A stretch of DNA of 25,705 nucleotides. Source: JAIEPT01 sp038217425. GTDB lineage: Bacteria; Planctomycetota; Planctomycetia; Gemmatales; Gemmataceae. Both the position numbers and the translations under genes were made by a program. Within the stretch, counting starts at the first letter, position 1, and each line of letters opens with the position of its first letter. The stretch lies in the NCBI GenBank assembly GCA_038217425.1, contig JBBQPM010000096.1, forward strand, positions 1 through 25,705, in the 5' to 3' direction. The notes under the pieces are model-generated. The model was not told the origin of the DNA, made no database searches, and saw only the letters and a list, made by a program, of their open reading frames with translations. Positions 25,201-25,705 of this stretch are shown piece by piece.

Positions 25201-25705
25201 GAGCGCCGCGGTCGGCAGCGCCTTGACGCTGGCGTGGGTGCTGATCCTCGAATTTCTGCTGTACGACAAGGCGACGCGGCGCGTGCCGCTGGCCTGGCAG
25301 GCGGGGATCCTGGTCGGGGTTTTGCTCCTGCTGGCGCTCGTCGGACTCTTGTGGCTCGCGCGCGACACGCGTCATAATCCGCTGCCGCTCGTCGCCCGCA
25401 GGCGCCGAGCGTGCGTCTATGCGGCCGAGGGCTTGCTGGTCGTTCTCTTGATGCACTTTCGGCTCAACGTCCCCGATCTTTTTCCAACGTTCCTGGGAAA
25501 ATACTGGGCGTTCATCGCCATGGGGCTGGCGCTGGCGTGCGTGAATCTCGCAAATCTGCTGCAAAAACGCGACCAACCGATCTTCGCCGAACCGCTGCAG
25601 CGGACCGGCATCGTGCTGCCGCTCGTACCGCTGGTCGCCTTCTTGCTGCGTCCGCTCACCGAGTTTCGCGACTGGGCTGAGACGCTGCCGGGGCTCGATC
25701 CGTTC
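21683..25705 (+). CDS. Giant membrane protein, C-terminal continuation (partial at right edge)
   Basis: From 21683 the plus frame shifted by one base is open for 4.0 kb to the window edge with no stop, giving about 1340 residues and nearly continuous hydrophobic segments (roughly 40, by eye). Examples are LAGMPLVIGGALAYRL, LTLLAGLLAWASELGYRRDR, LLLVLVAAHALFVIQGT and LLLLILAGVELGWAWLG. It continues the topology of the preceding part and has no ribosome binding site of its own; the first ATG in this frame is at 21788. Together the two parts would encode at least 1800 residues. Fold resembles DUF2339/DUF2157-type repeat membrane proteins only in general character. It is interpreted as the same gene, either broken or mis-sequenced. 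Confidence 0.7.

Noticed and set aside
24038..25576. 512-codon minus-strand and 23800-25377 plus-strand open frames
   Set aside because: Both overlap the frame that encodes continuous membrane segments to the window edge, and neither is protein-like.

Overview
The window looks like a chromosomal segment of a GC-rich member of the Planctomycetota. The clearest markers are a Tat-exported DUF1501 protein, a DUF3467 protein, an N-terminally anchored zinc-ribbon giant membrane protein, a planctomycete-style PGLGQ membrane protein, paired exported cyclophilins, and families of palindromic intergenic repeats. There is no plasmid, phage, CRISPR or tRNA signature. The identification rests on family content and gene style, not on a database search.

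The layout falls in three blocks. (1) Positions 1-7530 are on the plus strand. They hold a DUF892/YciF ferritin-like protein with no ATG, an 800-base stretch with no convincing gene, a 1127-residue secreted protein with a glycosidase-like middle, a secreted alpha/beta-hydrolase esterase, a 430-base structured spacer, and a Spy/LTxxQ-like exported helical protein ending in a strong intrinsic terminator. (2) Positions 7567-18622 are on the minus strand and form a long, tight, operon-like series of eleven genes. Read 5' to 3' these are a membrane-tethered helical protein, a PGLGQ membrane protein, a 64-residue membrane protein, two exported cyclophilins, an 81-residue membrane protein, a DUF1501 protein, a lipoprotein with a transglutaminase-like remnant, the PriA helicase, an SMP-30/gluconolactonase-like protein and a GT39-like membrane protein. 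Several starts and stops overlap as ATGA or are separated by 7-10 bases; two longer gaps carry palindromic repeats. (3) From 18692 onward genes are on the plus strand: RsmE, a DUF3467 protein with its own promoter and terminator, and a giant membrane protein that runs off the right edge.

Most of the content is cell-envelope or housekeeping: exported folding catalysts, envelope lipoprotein and membrane proteins, replication restart (PriA) and ribosome modification (RsmE). The left block looks like carbohydrate or ester degradation. The features most worth attention are the giant zinc-ribbon membrane protein, whose reading frame breaks at a GGG run near 21681 and then stays open for 4 kb; two copies of an ACAGAG-type palindromic repeat; a 33-base inverted repeat between the cyclophilin genes; and a nested inverted repeat at 6313-6439. 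No complete new defence or mobile system is evident.
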